From assembly GCA_000436755.1 (NCBI GenBank), contig FR887337.1:58367-97929 (forward strand): a stretch of DNA of 39,563 nt, written 5' to 3'. The stretch comes from Clostridium sp. CAG:253. GTDB lineage: Bacteria; Bacillota; Clostridia; Lachnospirales; Lachnospiraceae. Made by a program: the position numbers and the translations under genes. Under the pieces are notes generated by a model. That model was not told where the DNA came from. It saw only the letters and a program-made list of their open reading frames with translations, and did no database searches. Below, piece after piece: positions 26,530-34,058 of the stretch (its first letter is position 1; the number at the start of each line of letters is the position of its first letter).

Positions 26530-27229
26530 AGTATTGGCGGTGATTCCGGCAAGGAGTGGTTCAAAGAGTGTAATAGATAAAAATATAAGACCTATAAATG
26601 GAAAACCGATGATAGCTTATTCAATAGAACATGCGTTAAAAGTGCCGGGAATTGACCGTGTTATAGTCAGCACTGACAGTGAAAAATATGCAGCAATAGC
26701 AAGAAAATATGGTGCGGAAGTACCATTTATCAGACCAGCGGAATATGCAACTGATACGGCACTAGACTTAGATGTGTTTAAACACGCACTGACATATCTT
26801 AAAGTCAATGAGGATTACACGCCGGATATAGTAGTTCAGCTAAGACCTACATATCCGATAAGGAAAATACAGGATATAGAAAATATGATAGAATATTTGA
26901 GAAAGAATCCAGGTATTGATTCGGTAAGATGTATAGCTCCGGCAAAAGAGATACCGTATAAGATGTGGTTTATGGATGAAAATAAAATATTGTCGCCGAT
27001 TATGCAAGAAATTCCTGAGTGCTACAATATGCCAAGACAGCAGCTGCCAAAGGTTTATTATCAGAATGCCTGTATAGATGTTTTCAGGGCATCGGTTGTT
27101 ATGAAAAAAAATTCTATGACAGGTGATGTTATAGCAGGATATTTGATGGAAGAAAATTATGATATAGATACAGAAGAAGATTTTATGAGAGCAAGCAGGC
27201 GGATAGAAGAATATGAACAGCAAAAATAA
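26513..27229 (+). CDS. CMP-nonulosonate (N-acylneuraminate-type) cytidylyltransferase
   Basis: Activates a nonulosonic acid with CTP to a CMP-sugar, the donor used by Maf proteins. 238 residues, normal size. Nucleotide-binding start AVIPARSGSKSVIDKNIRPI, then GKPMIAYSIEHAL and VIVSTDSEKYAAIARKYGAEV. Substrate loop VVQLRPTYPIRKIQDIENMI and late YYQNACIDVFR. NeuA, PseF and LegF cannot be told apart by eye. It overlaps the preceding maf gene by 17 bases and has only a weak ribosome site, so it likely relies on translational coupling. The matching synthase lies three kilobases downstream (29349), past another maf gene; earlier pathway enzymes are not in this window. Confidence 0.9.
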   Translation: MEKKNEVLAVIPARSGSKSVIDKNIRPINGKPMIAYSIEHALKVPGIDRVIVSTDSEKYAAIARKYGAEVPFIRPAEYATDTALDLDVFKHALTYLKVNEDYTPDIVVQLRPTYPIRKIQDIENMIEYLRKNPGIDSVRCIAPAKEIPYKMWFMDENKILSPIMQEIPECYNMPRQQLPKVYYQNACIDVFRASVVMKKNSMTGDVIAGYLMEENYDIDTEEDFMRASRRIEEYEQQK

Positions 27230-27262
27230 ATTAGTTTTGTATAGACAAGGATTTGTTTTGAA

Positions 27263-27325
27263 ATGAGAATTTTATATTATAGCTGGGAAGCATCATACAA
27301 TGATACAGAGGATATGTTGATTTAG
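27263..27325 (+). pseudogene. Possible N-terminal remnant of a lost gene
   Basis: A 20-codon open frame reads MRILYYSWEASYNDTEDMLI and then stops. The start looks like the first beta strand of a Rossmann-type glycosyltransferase (MRILYYSW is a common opening in such proteins of this group). It sits in the 125-base gap between the cytidylyltransferase and the third maf gene, has no strong ribosome site, and nothing after the stop continues the fold. I read it as the scar of a gene deleted by recombination; a chance ORF is possible. Confidence 0.4.
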
Positions 27326-27354
27326 AATATGAAGAAGAAAGAAGGTGATATATC

Positions 27355-29202
27355 ATGGAATATCTTGATAAAAATATAAGATGTATTGAAAAAAAGGATG
27401 CAGCATTATACGAAAAAATAAATAAAATTTTAGAAAATAAAGAATATAGTTTTCAAAAATTTTATTTAAAAGAAACAAAAAATGGTGAAAAAACAGTTGA
27501 AATAAAAACTGATAAAGGAATTGTAAGATTAAATAGTATCTACAATCCGGAAAAAGAAGCCACAGTATGGACAAAAAAACTGCCGTTAAATAATATAGAT
27601 ACATCAATAATCGTGTTTGGAAATGCAAATGGTATATTTACAAAAGAAATTTTAAAAAATGTTGGAGAAAATTCGTCTGTTATAATATTTGAGCCGGATA
27701 TGTCTTTATTTATTTACAGTATGCAGAACTTTGATATGAAAGATATTATTTTGGACAAAAGAGTTCATTTATATATAAATGGAATCAATGATGAAGAATT
27801 TGAATTTGGCCTTATTAAGTACATAAGTGATGTTGATATGTCTACTGTAGTCTGTTGTGCTATTCCTAAATTAGAAGAAATGTATGATTTGGAGGCTGAA
27901 AAATTTAAGGAACATATTGTTGGCAGGATAAAGAAGAAAGAACTAAACAAATTAACACAAAAAAGATTAAATAAGATAAGTGCGATAAATCTTATAAAAA
28001 ATCTTCATTTTTTAAAAAGTAGTAATTATATCACGGATTTTATAAGTGTTATTCCTAAAGAAGTTCCATTTATTATTGTTTCGGCAGGACCTTCACTTGA
28101 AAAAAATGCTGATGAATTAAAAAAGGCGAAAGGAAAAGCGTTTATTCTCGCAACAGATACGGCAATAAAAGTTTTGACAGCACATAATGTAGAGTATGAT
28201 GCAGTGATTACAATAGATGCAGATAAAAGCGAAAAACATTTTGAAAACAATGATTATTATAAACATCCGGTATTTTGCTATATTGATTCAAAAAATAGCA
28301 TATTAGAAAAGAATAAGAGTAAAAAAATATGGCTTACAAGCAATAGATTTCAAGTCAGATTATTTAGAAAATATAATGTTGATATGGTTTCTTATATCAC
28401 AGGAGGTTCAGTTTCTACAGCGGCATTTAATGTTGCTAGGATTATAGGTTCTAAAAGAATAATTTTGGTTGGACAGGATCTTGCATATACAGATGGATTA
28501 ATACATTCGGGAGAAAGGGCAGACAATAGTGAAATTTCAGAAAGTGATATATATGTTGATGGTATATATGGAGAAAAAGTTAAAACGAGGAATGATTGGA
28601 AATCTTATATTGACTGGTTTAGTTCATCGGTAAAGGAACTGGGAAAAAAAACAGATGTCATAGATGCTACTGAAGGGGGAGCAAAGATAGAGGGATGTCG
28701 GATAATGGATTTATCTGAAGTAGTAAATTGTTATTGTAAAGAGGAATTTGATTTTCAGAAAGTATTAGAAAAAATATTACCGACATTTGGCGAACAGACA
28801 TACAAAAGTATTTTAGATGACATATTTGAAATGAAAAATGAATTGTTAGAAATAAAAGAGATTTCAAGATTATGTCTTAAGAAAATTGAAAATCAGATTA
28901 CTTCATTAAAAACTGATAAAAGTGATATGTATGATGAGATTTCATTGAAAAAAATGCTTGAAGATATTAATCTGAAGCTGGAAAACAAATTGGTATTTGA
29001 TATATTAAACACATATGTGGAAGATGACATTCAAGAAAAAATGGAAAATGTAAATCGTATTACCGGCAATCCGAAAGATGATTTGATAAATACATATGAT
29101 ATGTTTTGTGTATTATATAGAGCGTTTGATTCTGGGGCAGATGAATTGATTCCTATATTAGAAGATGAGTTAAATAAACTTAAAGAAAGAAGTAAAAAAT
29201 GA
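27355..29202 (+). CDS. Maf-type motility accessory factor / DUF115 flagellin glycosyltransferase (copy 3)
   Basis: 615 residues, a clear paralog of the protein at 22927. Shared in order: VRLNSIYNPEKEA, FGNANGIFTKEIL, FEPDMSLFIYSMQNFD, SAGPSLEKNADELKKAKGKA, LATDTAIKVLTAHNVEYDAV, ITGGSVSTAAFNVARIIGSK, GQDLAYTDG and DVIDATEGGAKIEG. The last 140 residues are helical and more diverged. It is the most AT-rich of the three. The ATG follows AGAAGGTGATATATC. Same role as copy 1 is inferred, perhaps on a different flagellin site or with another sugar. A hairpin (29216-29257) without a T tract follows. Confidence 0.9.
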   Translation: MEYLDKNIRCIEKKDAALYEKINKILENKEYSFQKFYLKETKNGEKTVEIKTDKGIVRLNSIYNPEKEATVWTKKLPLNNIDTSIIVFGNANGIFTKEILKNVGENSSVIIFEPDMSLFIYSMQNFDMKDIILDKRVHLYINGINDEEFEFGLIKYISDVDMSTVVCCAIPKLEEMYDLEAEKFKEHIVGRIKKKELNKLTQKRLNKISAINLIKNLHFLKSSNYITDFISVIPKEVPFIIVSAGPSLEKNADELKKAKGKAFILATDTAIKVLTAHNVEYDAVITIDADKSEKHFENNDYYKHPVFCYIDSKNSILEKNKSKKIWLTSNRFQVRLFRKYNVDMVSYITGGSVSTAAFNVARIIGSKRIILVGQDLAYTDGLIHSGERADNSEISESDIYVDGIYGEKVKTRNDWKSYIDWFSSSVKELGKKTDVIDATEGGAKIEGCRIMDLSEVVNCYCKEEFDFQKVLEKILPTFGEQTYKSILDDIFEMKNELLEIKEISRLCLKKIENQITSLKTDKSDMYDEISLKKMLEDINLKLENKLVFDILNTYVEDDIQEKMENVNRITGNPKDDLINTYDMFCVLYRAFDSGADELIPILEDELNKLKERSKK

Positions 29203-29348
29203 TATAAATGTCAAAAGCAGATAGTAATGTATGTTTATATGCAAACTGTTATCTGCTGACCTGACTTTGATATCATATTATACATATTAGCTTAAAATAA
29301 TTAATATCGACAATGTTTATAAAAGAAGAGATGATGGAGGATAATGAA
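29203..29348 (+). other. Gap with a hairpin before the synthase gene
   Basis: AGCAGATA (29216-29223) pairs with TATCTGCT (29250-29257) around a 26-base loop. No T run follows, so termination is doubtful. No clear promoter is seen. Confidence 0.4.
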
Positions 29349-30842
29349 ATGAGCAAATTATTTAATGATTTATTTATTTTTGAGATGGCAAACAGTCATC
29401 AGGGAGATGTAGAGCATGGAAAAGACATTATTCATGAAATGGGAAAGATAGCAAGAAAGTACAACATCAATGCAGCTGTTAAATTACAGTACAGAAATCT
29501 TGACAATTTTATACATCCTGATTATGTAAACAGAACAGACGTACCTCATGTACCAAGATTTATGAGTACAAGACTTACATATGAACAGTTTACGGAACTT
29601 GTAGATGCTATAAAAGAAGAAGGTATGATTGCAATGAGCACTCCGTTTGATGAGGATAGTGTTGACTGGTGTATGGAGCAGGGAATGGACATCATAAAAA
29701 TTGCAAGCTGTAGTTCTCTTGACTGGCCATTGCTTGAAAAGGCAGCAGCTACAGGCAAACCACTTATAATTTCAACAGGTGGAAAGACACTGTCGGATAT
29801 AGACAAGCTTTATAATTTCTTTTCACATAAAAAATGTGATTTTTCATTTTTACATTGCATAGCAGAATATCCTGCACCAGCAGATCATTTACAGCTTGAT
29901 TTTATAGACCGTATGAATAAAAGATACAGAGATATTGCTATAGGATATTCAGGACATGAAGATCCAAATGATAATACGGTGGCAATGCTTGCAGTGGCAA
30001 AAGGAGCAAAAATACTTGAAAGACATGTTGCACTTCCAACAGAAAAATATTCTATAAATGCATATTCCATGACGCCGGAACAGGCAGATAAATGGGTTGA
30101 GGCAGTGCTTAAGGCAAAGACAATTTGTACTACGAAAAAAGAAAGTGACAAATATGTAAGTCAGGCAGAGATAGATTCGCTCAATTCCCTTATGCGCGGT
30201 GTGTATCTTAAGCATGATGTAAAAACAGGAGATACAATAGGTCGTGAGGATGTATTTTTTGCAATGCCTTGTCAGGAAAAACAAATGAACAGCGGTGAAT
30301 TTTATGATGGAATAGAAGCATCAAAAGATTATGTTGCAAATGAAGCACTATTTGAAACAAGACATATAACACCTACAAAGCTTGCGAGAAGTGTTATACA
30401 TGATGCAAAAGGTATGCTATATGAAGCTGGAATCGTACTTGGTGACGATATAGAGATAGAACTTTCACATCATTATGGGATGAAGAATTTCAGACAGACA
30501 GGTGCCATTATAGTAAGTGTAATAAACAGGGAATATTGCAAAAAGCTTCTTATTGTGCTTCCGGGACAAAAGCATCCTATGCATATGCACAAGATAAAAG
30601 AGGAAACATTTCAGCTCTTATATGGAGATCTAGAAATTGTACTTGACGGTCAGGAAAAAGAACTTAAGGCGGGTGATATACAGACAGTGCTGCGTGGACA
30701 AAAGCATGCATTTACATCAAGAAATGGTGCCATATTTGAAGAAGTATCTACGACACATATAAAAAATGATTCATACTATGATGATTCTAAGATAAGCAAG
30801 CTTGATCCGATGGAGAGAAAAACTATATTACGTAAATGGTAG
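29349..30842 (+). CDS. NeuB-family nonulosonic acid synthase fused to a C-terminal cupin domain
   Basis: 497 residues. Residues 1-270 are the NeuB TIM barrel that condenses phosphoenolpyruvate with an N-acetylated hexose (FEMANSHQGDVEHG, AAVKLQYRNL, MSTPFDEDSVDWCM, DIIKIASCSSLDWPLLEKAA, IGYSGHEDP). A SAF-like segment follows (LMRGVYLKHDVKTGDTIGRE). Residues about 397-475 add a cupin: PGQKHPMHMHKIKEE gives the metal set His412, His414 and Glu418/419, with GDIQTVLRGQKHAF as the second motif. Classical NeuB, PseI and LegI end after the SAF domain at about 345, so the cupin is extra. It might act as a sugar isomerase, a mutarotase-like or a sensing domain. The ATG follows GATGGAGGATAATGAA. Confidence 0.9.
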   Translation: MSKLFNDLFIFEMANSHQGDVEHGKDIIHEMGKIARKYNINAAVKLQYRNLDNFIHPDYVNRTDVPHVPRFMSTRLTYEQFTELVDAIKEEGMIAMSTPFDEDSVDWCMEQGMDIIKIASCSSLDWPLLEKAAATGKPLIISTGGKTLSDIDKLYNFFSHKKCDFSFLHCIAEYPAPADHLQLDFIDRMNKRYRDIAIGYSGHEDPNDNTVAMLAVAKGAKILERHVALPTEKYSINAYSMTPEQADKWVEAVLKAKTICTTKKESDKYVSQAEIDSLNSLMRGVYLKHDVKTGDTIGREDVFFAMPCQEKQMNSGEFYDGIEASKDYVANEALFETRHITPTKLARSVIHDAKGMLYEAGIVLGDDIEIELSHHYGMKNFRQTGAIIVSVINREYCKKLLIVLPGQKHPMHMHKIKEETFQLLYGDLEIVLDGQEKELKAGDIQTVLRGQKHAFTSRNGAIFEEVSTTHIKNDSYYDDSKISKLDPMERKTILRKW

Positions 30843-30889
30843 TATAGAATAGAATTTCTATTATATTTAAAGGTTTAGAGGAAGAAAAG

Positions 30890-31558
30890 ATGGAAGATGG
30901 AAAAAAAATATGTTTTGTTATATGTTACAATAATCAAAATTATCTTTCAGAATGTCTTTTATATATTAGAAATTTAAATATTCCTGATGGGTATACTATA
31001 GATATACTTCAGATTGAAGATGCATCTTCAATGGCAGAAGGATATCAGGCAGCTATGGATGCAACAGATGCTCGCTATATAGTATATCTTCATCAGGATG
31101 TTTTTATTTTAGAAAAGGATTTTATAAAAAAGACAATTAAGATATTTGAAAGTGATGCTGATATAGGAATGATAGGGATGGTAGGAACCAAAAAAATTCC
31201 CGAATCAGGAGTTATGTGGGAAAATAAAGAGAGGGTTGGACTGCTGCGTTCATGTAATTTAAATACAGTAGATGATAACTTTGACCGGCAGATGGAGCAG
31301 CCATACACAGAAGTTGAGGCTGTAGATGGTCTGCTTATCATGACAAACAGGCAAAATGTAAATTGGAGAACGGATATATTTGACGGATGGGATTTCTATG
31401 ATATATCACAGTCGTTTGAATATAGAAAAAATGGCTACAAAGTGATAGTTCCATATCAGGAAAAGCCATGGGTGTTACATGATTGTGGTTTCCTCAATAT
31501 GAGAGAGTATGATAAATACCGTAAGATATTTTTATCAGAATATATGAAAAAGAGTTGA
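30890..31558 (+). CDS. Glycosyltransferase-2-like protein (short GT-A)
   Basis: 222 residues. The start KKICFVICYNNQNYLSECLL and the middle YIVYLHQDVFILEKDFIKKT match the short GT2-like family known from polysaccharide loci; LHQDVF is the DXD-like metal/nucleotide motif. DGLLIMTNRQNVNWRTDIFD and GWDFYDISQSFEYRKNGYKV are the acceptor side and the late His (LHDCGF) is conserved. Soluble, with no membrane segment. Ribosome site AGAGGAAGAAAAG. Substrates are not predictable. It probably lies in one operon with the synthase and the next gene (28 bases). Confidence 0.8.
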   Translation: MEDGKKICFVICYNNQNYLSECLLYIRNLNIPDGYTIDILQIEDASSMAEGYQAAMDATDARYIVYLHQDVFILEKDFIKKTIKIFESDADIGMIGMVGTKKIPESGVMWENKERVGLLRSCNLNTVDDNFDRQMEQPYTEVEAVDGLLIMTNRQNVNWRTDIFDGWDFYDISQSFEYRKNGYKVIVPYQEKPWVLHDCGFLNMREYDKYRKIFLSEYMKKS

Positions 31559-31585
31559 CATGATTTAAGAAAAGAAGGAATTGAT

Positions 31586-33478
31586 ATGAAAAAGATTATT
31601 TGTCTGATGGAAGGCATTGATAATGAATCAGAGAAGTATATAAATATGTTAGATAGTGATGAGACAGAGATTCATATATACGATTTTGTGATTGAGAGTT
31701 GTGAAAAGAAAATGTTTTATTTGTTAGGAGAATTATTTTCAATATTTTGCGAAAATGATTCAAAATGTACTATTGTCACAAATGTAGAAGATATATATGA
31801 AGTGATTTCTGAAATTTGCTATTCTTTATTTGAAAATGTAACATACATAGAGCAAAGTGTAAGTGAGAAATTTGAGGAAAATGTAAATTACATTGAATTG
31901 TTAAAATATGAGAGTAAAATATTTGAAAAAGGTGAAGAAGAAAAAAATATAAACCTGATTTTGCAATCACTTAATATGCTTGATACAGAAAAGTATTCAG
32001 AGTTATGTAACTTGATACAGGCAGATAGCATTTTAAAGAAAGAGAAGAAAATATGGTTTTATACTCATTTGTGCAGAGTATTGTTTTTTGCAAACAAAAG
32101 CGGACAGATACAGATGAATGTAAGCATCATGTTATATTTGAAGTCAATGCTTATGCAGCTTGAAAAAAATGTGGAGAATACAAATGAATTTTTGGGCTGC
32201 TTTATCTATTATTTTATTGAGAATGAAGATTATTGCTATTTTGCATGGAATCAGATGAAAAGAGCGGGGCTAGAGAGCAGGATTGAATCAGATAAGAGGA
32301 CTGCAGAACTTATGGATTACATTTATAACAGATGCTTTGGAAAATGCTCTGTTAAGATTAAGGATAGTATAAACGTCATTCCTTATTCACAGCGTAATAA
32401 GGATGTTGTTGTGGTTCTGTCAATTCAATATCTTTCAAATATGCATGCTCCGACTAAAACGATTATTGAGAGATGCAAAACACTAAAAAGAATGGGTAAA
32501 AAAGTATATTTTATAAATACGACTGAACAATATGAAATATATAAGTATGTTCCGTTTTTTGGAATGAAGGCAGGTAAGGTTATAGATGATTATTATCGAA
32601 TAACACATATGGAAATGAATGGAGAAGATATTCCATTTTGTCAGATAAATAAAGAACAGGGAATAGTGCAGAAATATTATCAGATAATAAGTTTGATAAA
32701 TAATATAAAACCTGAATATGTATTATCAATTGGAACAGGAAGTATGCTTGCTGATTTGTGTGCATATTCTATTCCTTGTGCTGAAATGGCATTGACATTT
32801 TCAAAATTACCTCATACTGAAAATTGTATTCCTATTCTTGGAAGAAAGATGGATGATGAAGAAAAGAAAGCGTTGGACAGGGATATAATAGAAAGTCGAT
32901 TTACATTTGAGTTAAAGGAACAGAAAAACAGGTTTAGCAGACAACAATTTGGGATTCCAAAAGACAGGTTTGTTTTGGTAATTGTTGGAATAAGACTTGA
33001 CTATGAGATTACCGGCAAATTTCTTGAGATGTTAGATGAAACATGTAAAAATGATATGTATGTAGTTATTGCAGGGGTATATGATAATTATAATCAAGTA
33101 GTACAAAAATATAATGGATTGAGACAGAATTCAAAATTCATAGGATATTGTGATGACATACTTGCTTTGATGGAAATATGTGATTTGTATGTTAATCCTG
33201 ATAGAGTTGGAGGGGGCTTTTCGATAATAGAAGCCTTTTATCAGGGAACCCCGGGAGTTTATTTAAAAAGAGGGGATGTGTATACATCAGGTGGCGATGA
33301 ATTTTCGGTAGATACAATAGATGAAATGTATAGCACGATAATGAAATATAAGGATGATAAGGAATTTTATAGCATGAGATCAAGAGATGCGAAAGAGAGG
33401 GCTACATATATGACAGACTCAATGGATGCAATGAAGAAACTTGACGAAGTGTTATGCCAATGGGCAAAAAATAAATAA
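31586..33478 (+). CDS. Large glycosyltransferase with GT-B C-terminal domain and unknown N-terminal domain
   Basis: 630 residues. The second half is a GT4-like GT-B enzyme: VVVVLSIQYLSNMHAPTKTI, YVLSIGTGSMLADL, FVLVIVGIRLDYEITGKFLE, FIGYCDDILALMEICDLYVN, then GGGFSIIEAFYQGTPGVYL, where the E of SIIEAFYQG is the sugar-nucleotide phosphate ligand region. The first about 260 residues are acidic/helical with many Cys and match nothing I recognise; they could be an acceptor-binding or partner domain. Cytosolic. It has a GAAGGAATTGAT ribosome site and is followed after 15 bases by a small helical gene. Target (flagellin glycan or surface polymer) unknown. Confidence 0.78.
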   Translation: MKKIICLMEGIDNESEKYINMLDSDETEIHIYDFVIESCEKKMFYLLGELFSIFCENDSKCTIVTNVEDIYEVISEICYSLFENVTYIEQSVSEKFEENVNYIELLKYESKIFEKGEEEKNINLILQSLNMLDTEKYSELCNLIQADSILKKEKKIWFYTHLCRVLFFANKSGQIQMNVSIMLYLKSMLMQLEKNVENTNEFLGCFIYYFIENEDYCYFAWNQMKRAGLESRIESDKRTAELMDYIYNRCFGKCSVKIKDSINVIPYSQRNKDVVVVLSIQYLSNMHAPTKTIIERCKTLKRMGKKVYFINTTEQYEIYKYVPFFGMKAGKVIDDYYRITHMEMNGEDIPFCQINKEQGIVQKYYQIISLINNIKPEYVLSIGTGSMLADLCAYSIPCAEMALTFSKLPHTENCIPILGRKMDDEEKKALDRDIIESRFTFELKEQKNRFSRQQFGIPKDRFVLVIVGIRLDYEITGKFLEMLDETCKNDMYVVIAGVYDNYNQVVQKYNGLRQNSKFIGYCDDILALMEICDLYVNPDRVGGGFSIIEAFYQGTPGVYLKRGDVYTSGGDEFSVDTIDEMYSTIMKYKDDKEFYSMRSRDAKERATYMTDSMDAMKKLDEVLCQWAKNK

Positions 33479-33493
33479 TAGGAGATACAGTTT

Positions 33494-33937
33494 ATGGATG
33501 TCAAAGAAAGATTATTATTACTTATAAAAAAAGGCAGCCTTAACGCAGCATATGAGTTATCAAGGGAATATATAAGACAATATCAGGCAGATGAACAATT
33601 TGTTATACTGTATATAATGCTTGCAATTGCAAAGGAAGAGATGGAAAGTGGTGCAGACAACATATTTAGCGTTTCAGATACAAGAAGTGCGGATGAATTA
33701 ATAACGCACTTTCAAAATATAAAATTTTGTGTAAGAAGATTTGAATACGAATTAGATGAACAGGCAAGAGAAGATGCTATGGAATACTTTAAAATTTTTA
33801 ATGTTTCACTACAGGCTATTGTATGTATTATCAATTATGCCTGTGTGGATTTGGACAAAGTTATAGGTGAAATTGCAGATCATTATGAAAAAAGAGGCGA
33901 TTTTGAAAAGGCTGAGATATTAAGAGGGAGTTTATAG
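33494..33937 (+). CDS. Small helical protein, unknown (TPR-like)
   Basis: 147 residues, all helical: VKERLLLLIKKGSLNAAYEL, SREYIRQYQADEQFVILYIM, then a Cys-containing helix (SLQAIVCIINYACVDLDKVI) and DHYEKRGDFEKAEILRGSL. The end resembles a single TPR. No signal or catalytic residues seen. The ATG follows AATAGGAGATACAGTTT. It closes the transferase sub-operon; a sigma-28-like promoter begins 21 bases after its stop codon. It may be a scaffold for the neighbouring glycosyltransferases. Confidence 0.7.
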   Translation: MDVKERLLLLIKKGSLNAAYELSREYIRQYQADEQFVILYIMLAIAKEEMESGADNIFSVSDTRSADELITHFQNIKFCVRRFEYELDEQAREDAMEYFKIFNVSLQAIVCIINYACVDLDKVIGEIADHYEKRGDFEKAEILRGSL

Positions 33938-33958
33938 GCAGCAAATTGAAATATAAAG

Positions 33959-33985
33959 TTAATTTTTTTGTTTATATGCCGATAA
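33959..33985 (+). promoter_or_regulatory. Sigma-28-like promoter before the TagF-like gene
   Basis: TTAA (33959-33962), 15 bases, GCCGATAA (33978-33985). The -10 is the full E. coli FliA octamer, and the -35 misses one base. Spacing equals that of flaG and fliC. It is placed in a 120-base gap, right for expression of the downstream polyol-phosphate genes. Confidence 0.72.
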
Positions 33986-34007
33986 TAATATTAGGAATAA
34001 AAAGTTT

Positions 34008-34050
34008 CAGCAGGGAGGCTGCAAACAGATAAATAAACATTTCATGGAGG
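34008..34050 (+). promoter_or_regulatory. Possible CsrA site in the TagF-like gene leader
   Basis: CAGC (34008-34011) and GCTG (34018-34021) close a loop AGGGAG that contains GGA. A second GGA (ATGGAGG) covers the Shine-Dalgarno at 34044-34050. The stem is only 4 bp, so this is weak alone; it repeats the fliC layout. Confidence 0.4.
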
Positions 34051-34058
34051 AAATAGTA

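Noticed and set aside
33938..33958. Alternative -35 TAAAGTT at about 33954 for the tagF promoter
   Set aside because: It would give a 20-base spacer, too long for sigma-28; TTAA with 15 bases fits better.
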